21,972 nt of DNA from Bacteroidota bacterium (GTDB lineage Bacteria; Bacteroidota; Bacteroidia; Chitinophagales; Chitinophagaceae), in contig JAEZDR010000007.1 of NCBI GenBank assembly GCA_023433265.1, positions 1-21,972 of the forward strand, read 5' to 3'. The notes below the pieces were generated by a model. The model did no database searches. It saw nothing but the letters and a program-made list of their open reading frames with translations, and was not told the DNA's origin. Position 1 is the stretch's first letter. The number at the start of each line of letters is the position of its first letter. Positions 7,197-13,992 of the stretch are shown here, piece after piece. Made by a program: the position numbers and the translations under genes.

Positions 7197-9374
7197 CTAT
7201 TTAGTGCTTTTATTCCCTTTGGGCGCTTTTCCTTGTACCGTTTTTGTTTCCTGGAACACCGGTTGCCTCAGCACCAACACGCTTCGACCTTCGATTGATA
7301 TCTTCTCGCCGGCTTTATACGCCTTTTGTTTATCGACAAACCCGACCACAGTGTCAAACACAATTTCCCAATTAGGGCCGTACTTTTCGCCGGGTAGTGT
7401 ATACTCCAGCTTTTCGTAATGCGCATTAAAGAGGATATAAAAATGGTCGTCCAGTATTACCTCTCCCCGTGGACCAAGGGTAGGAATTCCCTTACCGTTT
7501 AAAAACACGGCGAGCGACTTTGCAAAATCATTGTTCCAATGCTCCTCGTTCATTTCGCTTCCATCGGGTAGAAACCAGGCAATGTCCTCTACTCCCATAC
7601 CCCTGATGGGTTGCCCCTGGAACCACCTTCTCCTGCAAAACACCGGATGCTCCTTTCGTAGTTGGATGAGCTTTTGCGTGAATTGCAGCATGTCATCGTC
7701 TACCTTATCCCAGTTGATCCAGCTTATTTCGTTATCCTGGCAGTAAGCATTGTTGTTACCTCCCTGCGTCCTGGACAATTCATCGCCAGCCACAATCATG
7801 GGAACGCCTTGCGAAAGAAAGAGCGTAGTAAGCAGGTTCTTTTTCTGCCGTTGCCTTAGCGCTATGATGTCTGCATTGTCCGTTGCACCTTCTGCTCCAC
7901 AGTTCCACGAACGGTTATGGCTTTCACCATCATTATTATCTTCCCCGTTGGCTTCATTATGTTTTTCGTTGTACGAAACAAGATCGTGTAGTGTAAACCC
8001 ATCGTGTGCGGTAATGAAGTTGATGCTTGCCGTTGGCCGGCGGTTATCGTCCTGGTACAGGTCGGGGCTTCCGGTTAACCTCAGGGCAAATTCCCCCAGC
8101 ATACTATCGGCTCCGCGCCAGAAGTCACGCATACAATCCCTGTACTTACCATTCCATTCGGCCCATTCTTGTGGAAACTCTCCTACCTGGTAACCCCCTT
8201 CTCCTACATCCCAGGGTTCTGCTATCAGTTTTACTCTCGAAATCACAGGATCCTGGTGAATGATATCGAAAAAAGAACCCAGCCGGTCTACGGCATGCAG
8301 TTCCCTCGCCAGCGCTGACGCCAGGTCGAACCTAAAGCCATCCACATGCATTTCCTGTATCCAGTAGCGCAAACTATCCATTATTAACCTGAGAACGTTT
8401 GGCTGCATAGCATTCAAGGTATTGCCTGTGCCTGTATAGTCCATGTAGTAGCGCTTATCGTCAGTAAGGCGATAGTAACTTGCATTGTCTATTCCTCTGA
8501 ACGACAGTGTAGGCCCCATTTGGTTACCCTCGCCCGTATGATTATACACTACGTCTAAGATCACCTCAATTCCTGCCTTATGCAGTGCTTTCACCATTTC
8601 CTTAAACTCGGTAACCTGCCCACCGGTCACCCCCGAGCCTGAATACCTTACGTCGGGCGCAAAAAAACCCAAGGTATTATATCCCCAATAATTTGATAGC
8701 CCTTTATCTAAAAGATAGCGGTCGTTCAGGAAGTGGTGAACCGGCATCAGCTCAATAGCATTGATGCCTAGTTGTTGCAGGTAGCTGATCGTTTCGGGGT
8801 GGCCAATCGCAGCGTAAGTACCTCTTATTTCCTTAGGTATCTTCTCGTTTAATTTCGTTAGCCCCTTTAAGTGCGCTTCGTAGATGATCGTCTTGTGGTA
8901 CGGAATGTTAGGCGACCTGTCACCCTCCCAGTCGAAGGCTGTATCTACTACCACGCTTTTGGGTACAAACGGCGCGCTATCGTCCTGGTTAAAACTCAGG
9001 TCGCCGTCTTTATGGCCCAGTATGTAGCCAAAGAGACTGTCGTGCCAGTCGATAGTACCTGCTATGGCTTTAGCATAAGGGTCTATCAGGAGCTTGTTTG
9101 CATTAAACCTGTGGCCATTGTGTGGTTCGTAAGGCCCGTGGACCCGATAGCCGTAGAGCTGCCCCGGCTTCATATCCGGAATATAACAATGCCATATCTG
9201 GTGAGTCCTTTCTTTTATTTTAAGCCGGTGAACCTCTTTAGCACCCATTTCCTTATCAAAGAAACAAAGCTCCACGCCAGTTGCTTCTTCGGCAAACAAG
9301 GCAAAGTTTACTCCTCTTCCATCGTAAGTTGCACCAAGTGGGTAGGATCTACCGGGATAGGAAATAATATTCAT
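7197..9374 (-). CDS. glgX: Glycogen debranching enzyme GlgX (GH13)
   Basis: A 725-residue isoamylase-type enzyme that hydrolyses alpha-1,6 branches of (limit-dextrin) glycogen in the cytosol. An N-terminal CBM48-like domain (about 10-100; YPLGATYDGRGVNFALFAEE) is followed by the GH13 barrel. The four conserved GH13 regions are visible: DVVYNHT (274-280); DGFRFDLAS with nucleophile Asp350; LIAEPWDVG with acid/base Glu386; and ITAHDGFTLHDLVSYNEKHN with transition-state Asp458. The C-terminal beta domain ends in a basic tail (KGNKSTK). Length matches the family. No other glycogen gene (glgA, glgB, glgP) is in the window. The cupin gene lies 71 bp upstream on the same strand and could be co-transcribed. 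Confidence 0.95.
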   Translation of the reverse strand: MNIISYPGRSYPLGATYDGRGVNFALFAEEATGVELCFFDKEMGAKEVHRLKIKERTHQIWHCYIPDMKPGQLYGYRVHGPYEPHNGHRFNANKLLIDPYAKAIAGTIDWHDSLFGYILGHKDGDLSFNQDDSAPFVPKSVVVDTAFDWEGDRSPNIPYHKTIIYEAHLKGLTKLNEKIPKEIRGTYAAIGHPETISYLQQLGINAIELMPVHHFLNDRYLLDKGLSNYWGYNTLGFFAPDVRYSGSGVTGGQVTEFKEMVKALHKAGIEVILDVVYNHTGEGNQMGPTLSFRGIDNASYYRLTDDKRYYMDYTGTGNTLNAMQPNVLRLIMDSLRYWIQEMHVDGFRFDLASALARELHAVDRLGSFFDIIHQDPVISRVKLIAEPWDVGEGGYQVGEFPQEWAEWNGKYRDCMRDFWRGADSMLGEFALRLTGSPDLYQDDNRRPTASINFITAHDGFTLHDLVSYNEKHNEANGEDNNDGESHNRSWNCGAEGATDNADIIALRQRQKKNLLTTLFLSQGVPMIVAGDELSRTQGGNNNAYCQDNEISWINWDKVDDDMLQFTQKLIQLRKEHPVFCRRRWFQGQPIRGMGVEDIAWFLPDGSEMNEEHWNNDFAKSLAVFLNGKGIPTLGPRGEVILDDHFYILFNAHYEKLEYTLPGEKYGPNWEIVFDTVVGFVDKQKAYKAGEKISIEGRSVLVLRQPVFQETKTVQGKAPKGNKSTK

Positions 9375-9445
9375 AAGCCATGATAGATGACAATTTAAAT
9401 GCCGAGGCTCACAGTTCTTACAAATTAATAATCAGCGTTTAAGTT

Positions 9446-9805
9446 TTACGCCTCCTCCCGGTTCACTCCTTCTACTGTAAAAGCAGGCATGCAAACACTC
9501 CAATATTCGCATTCCTCCTCAAACGGGTTACTATACCTAACCCGTGCGCCTTTCTTCACAAGGATGCTTTCGCCAGCTTTTACTGTAATTAGTTGTCCAT
9601 CCACTTCCACGTTTTTCCTTCCCCGGCTCACGAGTGTCCACTCGTCAAAAGCAGGGTTTTGATGCGGTTCGCCCCATCCTGCAGGCACTATCATGTGGGC
9701 AATGCTAACATCCGGGTTACCCGTAGTGGCTCCAAAATGTTCCTCAATTGTTTTTCCATCGGTAGTGGGCACTACAAAGGGCTTTTGCTGGTGTACGTAG
9801 TTCAT
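9446..9805 (-). CDS. Small cupin-fold protein
   Basis: A 119-residue single-domain protein with a cupin core. The first motif is PAGWGEPHQNPAFDEWTLVS followed by RGRKNVEVDG, and the second is ILVKKGARVRYSNPFEEECE. In the classical first motif G-x5-H-x-H-x3,4-E-x6-G, only one histidine (His48) and the glutamate (Glu55) are kept; the second histidine is replaced by Asn50. Metal binding, if any, is therefore atypical. The fold is found in sugar isomerases, dioxygenases and sensors, so no reaction can be assigned. The start ATG at 9805 faces panD across 76 bp, so the two probably share a divergent promoter region. It may be co-transcribed with glgX. Confidence 0.75.
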   Translation of the reverse strand: MNYVHQQKPFVVPTTDGKTIEEHFGATTGNPDVSIAHMIVPAGWGEPHQNPAFDEWTLVSRGRKNVEVDGQLITVKAGESILVKKGARVRYSNPFEEECEYWSVCMPAFTVEGVNREEA

Positions 9806-9866
9806 TACTGGTTATTTAACGCATTGAAATTACCGCTAATAACATGCTGGAAACATTCCAACCCCC

Positions 9867-9874
9867 TAATTTTG
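9867..9874 (+). promoter_or_regulatory. Possible -7 element before panD
   Basis: TAATTTTG matches the Bacteroidota -7 consensus TAnnTTTG exactly. It lies only 7 bases before the panD ATG, which would imply an almost leaderless transcript, and no clear TTTG/TTG -33 box sits about 19 bp upstream. It may be chance. Confidence 0.3.
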
Positions 9875-9881
9875 CCAACCG

Positions 9882-10226
9882 ATGCAAATACAAGTCCTTA
9901 AATCCAAGATTCACCGTGCCGTTATTACAGAGGCTAACCTAAACTATGTTGGGAGCCTTACACTGGACGAAGACCTGATGGATGCAGCTAACTTTATTGA
10001 GTTTGAGAAGATACAGGTGGTGAATGTTAATAACGGCGAGCGGCTGGAAACCTATATCATTAAAGGGCGTCGTGGCAGTGGAACCGTTTGTTTAAATGGC
10101 CCGGCAGCCCGCAAAGGCGCCGTAGGCGATGTGGTCATCATCATTTCCTATGCCCTCATGAACTTTGAAGAAGCAAGAACCTTCCAGCCTGCTATGGTGT
10201 TTCCGAAGGAAGGGAATAGGATGTAA
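9882..10226 (+). CDS. panD: Aspartate 1-decarboxylase (pyruvoyl-dependent)
   Basis: A 114-residue proenzyme that converts L-aspartate to beta-alanine for pantothenate and coenzyme A synthesis. The self-processing site is visible as YVGSLTLD, with cleavage expected between Gly24 and Ser25 so that Ser25 becomes the pyruvoyl group. Other family residues are in place: Lys9, His11, Arg54, Thr57, Tyr58 and Asn72-Gly73 (LNGPAARKG). Length and start match the family. No other pantothenate gene (panB, panC) is adjacent. A 15-bp perfect dyad lies immediately after the stop. Confidence 0.97.
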   Translation: MQIQVLKSKIHRAVITEANLNYVGSLTLDEDLMDAANFIEFEKIQVVNVNNGERLETYIIKGRRGSGTVCLNGPAARKGAVGDVVIIISYALMNFEEARTFQPAMVFPKEGNRM

Positions 10227-10228
10227 GA

Positions 10229-10243
10229 AAGTACATAGTACTT
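10229..10243. repeat. Perfect dyad AAGTAC-ATA-GTACTT
   Basis: Six-base arms (10229-10234 and 10238-10243) flank a three-base centre, starting three bases after the panD stop. There is no T tract, so it is not an obvious terminator. It could be an operator for the next small gene, or chance. Confidence 0.4.
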
Positions 10244-10283
10244 AATACAGAGACAGGAACGAAGAATATAAGACGTTACTCTA

Positions 10284-10493
10284 ATGAGCAGGAAGTTTGT
10301 AGATACTAGCGTATTTGAGAGCAGGAAGCAGTCGAGGGACGAGAATATTGACTACAAGTACTGGCATAGTAAAACATTGGCCGAACGCTTACAAGCCGCT
10401 AATATTATGACAGCCGTAGTATATAACGAACCTGATTTCATGAACGGCCGTGTTGACAGAACCGTTTTTAGTGCAAGGAAACATAAGAGCTGA
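10284..10493 (+). CDS. Small conserved-looking hypothetical protein
   Basis: A 69-residue basic, soluble protein of unknown function (MSRKFVDTSVFESRKQ at the start). The middle, YWHSKTLAERLQAANIMTAVVYN, with a basic, aromatic C-terminus (RVDRTVFSARKHKS), resembles short Bacteroidota proteins with a YW-SKTP-ERL motif that often sit beside nucleotidyltransferase-like genes. That resemblance is from memory and not verified, and no such partner is present here. It lies 57 bp after panD on the same strand. Codon use looks like its neighbours, and no overlapping frame is a better candidate. Confidence 0.6.
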   Translation: MSRKFVDTSVFESRKQSRDENIDYKYWHSKTLAERLQAANIMTAVVYNEPDFMNGRVDRTVFSARKHKS

Positions 10494-10586
10494 TATTTCC
10501 ACCCCCTCATTACTAAACCTGCTTTCATCCTGCTATTTATTATACCTTAGGCAACCATTTTCATCTTAACTGCATTACTACTATTG

Positions 10587-11136
10587 ATGGAGCTGGCGGA
10601 AATCATATCCCGTTGTCAGAAGAACAACCGCAAGGGCCAACAGCAATTCTTTGAACACTTCTCACCGGCAATGAACATGCTCTGTCGGCGGTATGTGAGG
10701 CAACCAGGCATGGCTGAAGAGTTGATGCTAAGTGGTTTTTTTAAAAACATTCCAGGGCATAGCAACATTTACCTATCAAAGCGACGCCCAAACCCTCTCC
10801 TGGCTAAAGCGCATTATGGTAAACGAGTGCCTTCAATACCTTAGGAGCAATCATAGTTTTTTACAGCTTTCTGAAGACTGTGAAGTAACCACAGATGAGA
10901 AAGATGCATTGGCCAAACTTAGCGCCGACGAAATCTATCATCTTATACTGGAACTACCGGTAGGGTATCGCACCGTTTTCAACCTTTACGTGGTGGAGGG
11001 ACTTACCCATAAGGAAATTGCTGGGCTACTTCGTATTTCAGAAGGCACTTCCAAAAGCCAGCTAAGCAAAAGCAGGGCTATGCTGCAACAAATGATTACT
11101 GAGCAACATGCTTATGAAGCAAGAAACATCCGATAG
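10587..11136 (+). pseudogene. ECF RNA polymerase sigma factor, frameshifted in the given sequence
   Basis: Two adjacent frames together encode one ECF (sigma-70 family) factor of about 182 residues. Frame A starts at the ATG at 10587 (MELAEIISRCQKNNRKGQQQ) and gives the start of region 2 up to MAEELMLSGF, but then reads into a stop at 10842. Frame B continues the protein (LKTFQGIATFTYQSDAQTLS, then WLKRIMVNECLQYLR) and the complete region 4 helix-turn-helix (ELPVGYRTVFNLYVVEGLTH, KEIAGLLRISEGTSKSQLSK). The switch falls on seven T followed by five A at 10736-10747; with six T the product would read SGFLKTFQG, as expected for the family. It could be a real disruption, slippage-dependent expression, or a homopolymer error. 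The gene overlaps the anti-sigma-like gene by 29 bases and heads a likely four-gene operon. Confidence 0.85.
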
Positions 11137-11707
11137 TACAATTAGAGCCAAGCTGGAAGCTTACGAAGCCTCAGCAGGGGATGTTTCTTCCACTGCCTGG
11201 AACAGGCTACAACAGAAGTTGCCATCCACCGGTCAACACCGCAAAAGGCTTCTTTGGTTTGCCCTGCCTGCCGTCGCAGCGCTCTTGTTATGGATGTTCA
11301 ACATTCCTACCATTGATGCGCCTGTTGCGCCAGCCAGGTCCGTCGTCGGACAACTGCCCCTGCCCAAGAATGATTCTATTGTTATTTCTAAGACAGCCAA
11401 AGCCCCTGCAAGAACACCTCGTATCCTACATAAGAGGGTAGTTAAGATTATTGAGGTAACACAACCGGCACCACCATCCTTACCGCAAATCATTCTTCCG
11501 GAAAACGCCACACCCATTGTAACGGTTGACGATATTCCAACTCATCTCCCGTCGCCTAAGCCGCTTAGAAAAATACATATCAACAAACTCTACCAGGAAG
11601 AAAGAGAGTCAAGAACCATAACCGCCATCAACGAACCCCCTAACACGAAACCTAAAACTATCAGCAACGCGTGGGGTTTGATAAAAAGAGAAAATAACTC
11701 AAACTAA
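11108..11707 (+). CDS. Putative anti-sigma factor, single-pass membrane protein
   Basis: A 199-residue protein starting inside the 3' end of the sigma factor gene (ATG at 11108, or 11114 giving MKQETSDS). The N-terminal cytosolic part (TIRAKLEAYEASAGDVSSTA followed by WNRLQQKL) has the Leu-x-x-Tyr-Glu...Val-x-x-x-x-Trp pattern typical of Bacteroidota proteins encoded directly after ECF sigma genes. One transmembrane helix (about 48-65, LLWFALPAVAALLLWMF) is preceded by HRKR, predicting the N-terminus inside. The remaining about 130 residues are Pro-rich and presumably periplasmic. Position, translational overlap and topology support a role holding the ECF factor at the membrane; no zinc-binding anti-sigma motif is seen. 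The next gene starts 7 bases downstream. Confidence 0.7.
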   Translation: MLMKQETSDSTIRAKLEAYEASAGDVSSTAWNRLQQKLPSTGQHRKRLLWFALPAVAALLLWMFNIPTIDAPVAPARSVVGQLPLPKNDSIVISKTAKAPARTPRILHKRVVKIIEVTQPAPPSLPQIILPENATPIVTVDDIPTHLPSPKPLRKIHINKLYQEERESRTITAINEPPNTKPKTISNAWGLIKRENNSN

Positions 11708-11714
11708 ACGTATC

Positions 11715-12800
11715 ATGAAGAAACTGCTAATGACGTTGCTCCTTGCAGCAAGTACTTGTATAGTGTACTCCCAGTTTTCTTATCAGACACTCGACCAACC
11801 GGTAAATGATAATTGGCCCAAATACAGGTACACGTTCAGGTTTCACAATAGTAATACTGTTACTATTTATGCAACCCACCCAAACCAATTACAGTACATG
11901 GATGTTGACTCTCTTTTTCAAAGCGTGCTCACCTTATTGCAACCACTAAAAGATTCACTTGCAAGCTACGATGCTATAGTAAAAGTGGTGGTTACGCCCT
12001 CTCAGAAACAAGTGGCCGTAAAAACCATCCCGTTACCCATGAAGGCTTTCAAATTGACCCAAAATGAAATGGTACAAACCAAGATTGATCAAGATACACT
12101 TCTCATTAAGCATTGGTTGTATGAACCTACTGGCCGGGACACTATTTACCGTTTTCGCCAAGCCGGATTTTATGTTGCTTTTACTTTAAACAACATTACC
12201 GATGTATTCAACCTACCCGACAAAACGCTTTCCCTTTGCAAAGAAGATTTATTTATGCACTATCCTCAGTTGAAGAAGTTTACAAAAAAAGACATGGAAC
12301 CGAGGGAAGTCTGGTTTGGCGTTGCAGTAAACAAACCCTTGGTAATTTCAAGCCGGGGCGACCGCCAGCAGTTAATTCCATATATGCAATTTGGAATTCA
12401 GCACGTACGGGGAGGCACCGTTCCAACCGCGGGAGTCGGAATGCAGTACATGTCTTTCAAAAAAAACTATTCATGGGCAGTACGTCTCTACTGGGAACCC
12501 TTCTTCCAATTTCAGCGTGATAACGAAAATCGGCTCATTACAAACAGGAACGACTTTATAACACTGAGATATAGTGGTTGGGAAACAGAAAATCTGGAAA
12601 AAGCAAAACTGGGACAGTATTTCAGCTTTTCTCTTGGGTATCTTGCCGGCCGAAGAGGCAATTGGTTTGAAAAGAACACTTTTAAAGTCTCCTTTCCAGG
12701 GCTTCATTACAGTACACTCGTAGTAGAACCCGAATTCTTCTTCAACAAAGCTTTTAGAAACTTCAGCCCTTCGCTGAAGCTTACCTATTTCTTTGAATAA
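11715..12800 (+). CDS. Putative outer-membrane beta-barrel protein of the ECF operon
   Basis: A 361-residue protein with a clear signal peptide (MKKLLMTLLLAASTCIVYSQ; cleavage near residue 20). The first about 190 residues have no motif I recognise. From about residue 195 on there are alternating aromatic/polar strands (VWFGVAVNKPLVISS, YSWAVRLYWEPFFQFQ, FSFSLGYLAGRR) ending in an aromatic terminal strand (PSLKLTYFFE), typical of outer-membrane barrels. It lies 7 bases after the anti-sigma-like gene and 17 bases before the HEPN-like gene, so all are probably one transcript. By analogy with other Bacteroidota sigma/anti-sigma/barrel sets it could be the envelope effector or sensor target; this is inference. 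Confidence 0.7.
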   Translation: MKKLLMTLLLAASTCIVYSQFSYQTLDQPVNDNWPKYRYTFRFHNSNTVTIYATHPNQLQYMDVDSLFQSVLTLLQPLKDSLASYDAIVKVVVTPSQKQVAVKTIPLPMKAFKLTQNEMVQTKIDQDTLLIKHWLYEPTGRDTIYRFRQAGFYVAFTLNNITDVFNLPDKTLSLCKEDLFMHYPQLKKFTKKDMEPREVWFGVAVNKPLVISSRGDRQQLIPYMQFGIQHVRGGTVPTAGVGMQYMSFKKNYSWAVRLYWEPFFQFQRDNENRLITNRNDFITLRYSGWETENLEKAKLGQYFSFSLGYLAGRRGNWFEKNTFKVSFPGLHYSTLVVEPEFFFNKAFRNFSPSLKLTYFFE

Positions 12801-12817
12801 CTTCCTACCTTCATCCC

Positions 12818-13513
12818 ATGCCCGCCAAAACACTGAAACAAAATGCCGTTGCTGCTAAGCTAAAACTTCAGCTAAAGCAACAAAGAACAGATGATGATAG
12901 CGATATCTACCTGCGCCTGCATCGCGCTATCTCCTGGATAAAAGCTTCTGAGGAAAACGAAGCACAGGAAGATATCAGGTTTATCAGTTTGTGGATTGCT
13001 TTCAATGCATGCTATGCCGTTGACAACTTTAATGAACTGAGTGATAAAACCACCCTCAGCGAAAAGAATAATATCACAGCCTTTATCAATAAGCTTATCG
13101 CCTGCGACGAAACCAAAAGGCTCTACCACCTTATCTGGAATCGCTTTTCATCCGAAATAAGGGTACTCCTCAACAACGAATATTTATTTGAAGCATTCTG
13201 GGCACACCACCGTGGCAAGTTGGTAAACTACAGGGCTGAATTAGACAGGTCTGTCCGGGAAGCAAATCTTGCCCTTTCAAAAGAAGATGTGGCAACGGTG
13301 GTAGAAATCCTCCTTCGGCGGTTGTATGTATTGCGCAACCAAATCTTTCACGGAGGCGCTACCTACAAGGGAAAAGTAAACAGGCAGCAGGTGAAGACCG
13401 CAGGCAACTTTCTCTATCTCTTTGTTACCGCTGTAGTAGAACTCATGATGGCAAATAAGCACATGGACTGGGGCACTGCATATTACCCGGTTATCAATCA
13501 GCCGGCATCATAA
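12818..13513 (+). CDS. HEPN-like protein with R-x4-H motif
   Basis: A 231-residue, mostly helical, soluble protein without signal peptide. The segment LRRLYVLRNQIFHGGATY contains Arg173-x4-His178, matching the R-x4-6-H motif of HEPN-superfamily proteins, in the LRNxIFHG form seen in the Apea-type HEPN branch. FISLWIAFNACYAVDN (about 55-70) is the aromatic-helix motif that accompanies that form. HEPN proteins are often RNases in toxin-antitoxin, abortive-infection or RNA-processing contexts, but many are non-catalytic. No nucleotidyltransferase (MNT) or other antitoxin partner is adjacent; instead the gene sits 17 bases after the ECF-operon barrel gene. The N-terminus is Lys/Gln-rich. HEPN-like fold: fairly confident; activity: unknown. 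Confidence 0.65.
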   Translation: MPAKTLKQNAVAAKLKLQLKQQRTDDDSDIYLRLHRAISWIKASEENEAQEDIRFISLWIAFNACYAVDNFNELSDKTTLSEKNNITAFINKLIACDETKRLYHLIWNRFSSEIRVLLNNEYLFEAFWAHHRGKLVNYRAELDRSVREANLALSKEDVATVVEILLRRLYVLRNQIFHGGATYKGKVNRQQVKTAGNFLYLFVTAVVELMMANKHMDWGTAYYPVINQPAS

Positions 13514-13992
13514 ACCACCTCTTGCTGCTCGCCTTGGGCAAGACTCGCCTAATACTCGCCCCCTGCTTGGGGCTTAACTGCTCAATAGCATACCTAACAA
13601 TACTAAATCAAGCATAGCTCACCGATACTAAAAGCAGCGTAATCCAGGGGTAAAGGGGAGATATTCCGTACATATTCCGTAGGTATTCCATCTCAACTTT
13701 GCGTTTCTCCTCTCAAAATGGAATTAAAAAGCTTAATTTTAGGTAAAATCAGCTTCCATTTTTCCATGACTTTTATCAGTTTTCCGGTCTGCCGCTTTTC
13801 CGTTCCGGGCTACGAATAACACCTCCTGAATTTTCCCTCCCCTACCCTATCGCTAAGATGGGCTCTCCCTATGCTGATATGCCCTTTTAAAGATTTACTC
13901 TCTGTCTTTAACTGTGCTGTAAATAATCATTCTTTCTCCCGCTTATCTCCCTTAAATTCGCCACCATATTTTTACCTTAAACAACGTTTATC
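13514..13992. other. 479-bp gene-free region with 11-bp periodic DNA and a hairpin
   Basis: No convincing reading frame, tRNA or terminator is seen. The left part (about 13544-13697) is an 11-bp periodic array, annotated separately. At 13715-13762 a long-range stem (AAAATGGAA with TTCCATTTT) surrounds a small AT-rich hairpin (AATTAA with TTAATT). The rest (13763-13992) is pyrimidine-rich on the plus strand. TATTTTTA at 13967-13974 is one mismatch from TAnnTTTG and could be the -7 box of the dipeptidase gene. Confidence 0.6.
13544..13697. repeat. 11-bp periodic array with drifting unit (14 units)
   Basis: Fourteen 11-bp units fit in register from 13544. The 3' units are the clearest: TCCGTACATAT (13665), TCCGTAGGTAT (13676) and TCCATCTCAAC (13687), preceded by TCCAGGGGTAA (13643). 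The 5' units keep register more weakly: CTCGCCTAATA (13544) and CTCGCCCCCTG (13555). In this register column 10 is A or T in all 14 units, changing from mostly T in the 5' half to A in the 3' half. Individual middle units would not be recognised as repeats alone; the evidence is the sustained register and the A/T column. Confidence 0.6.

Noticed and set aside
8871..9383. 170-codon open frame on the plus strand over glgX
   Set aside because: It is antisense to a complete GH13 gene with all catalytic motifs, and its translation shows no recognisable domain.
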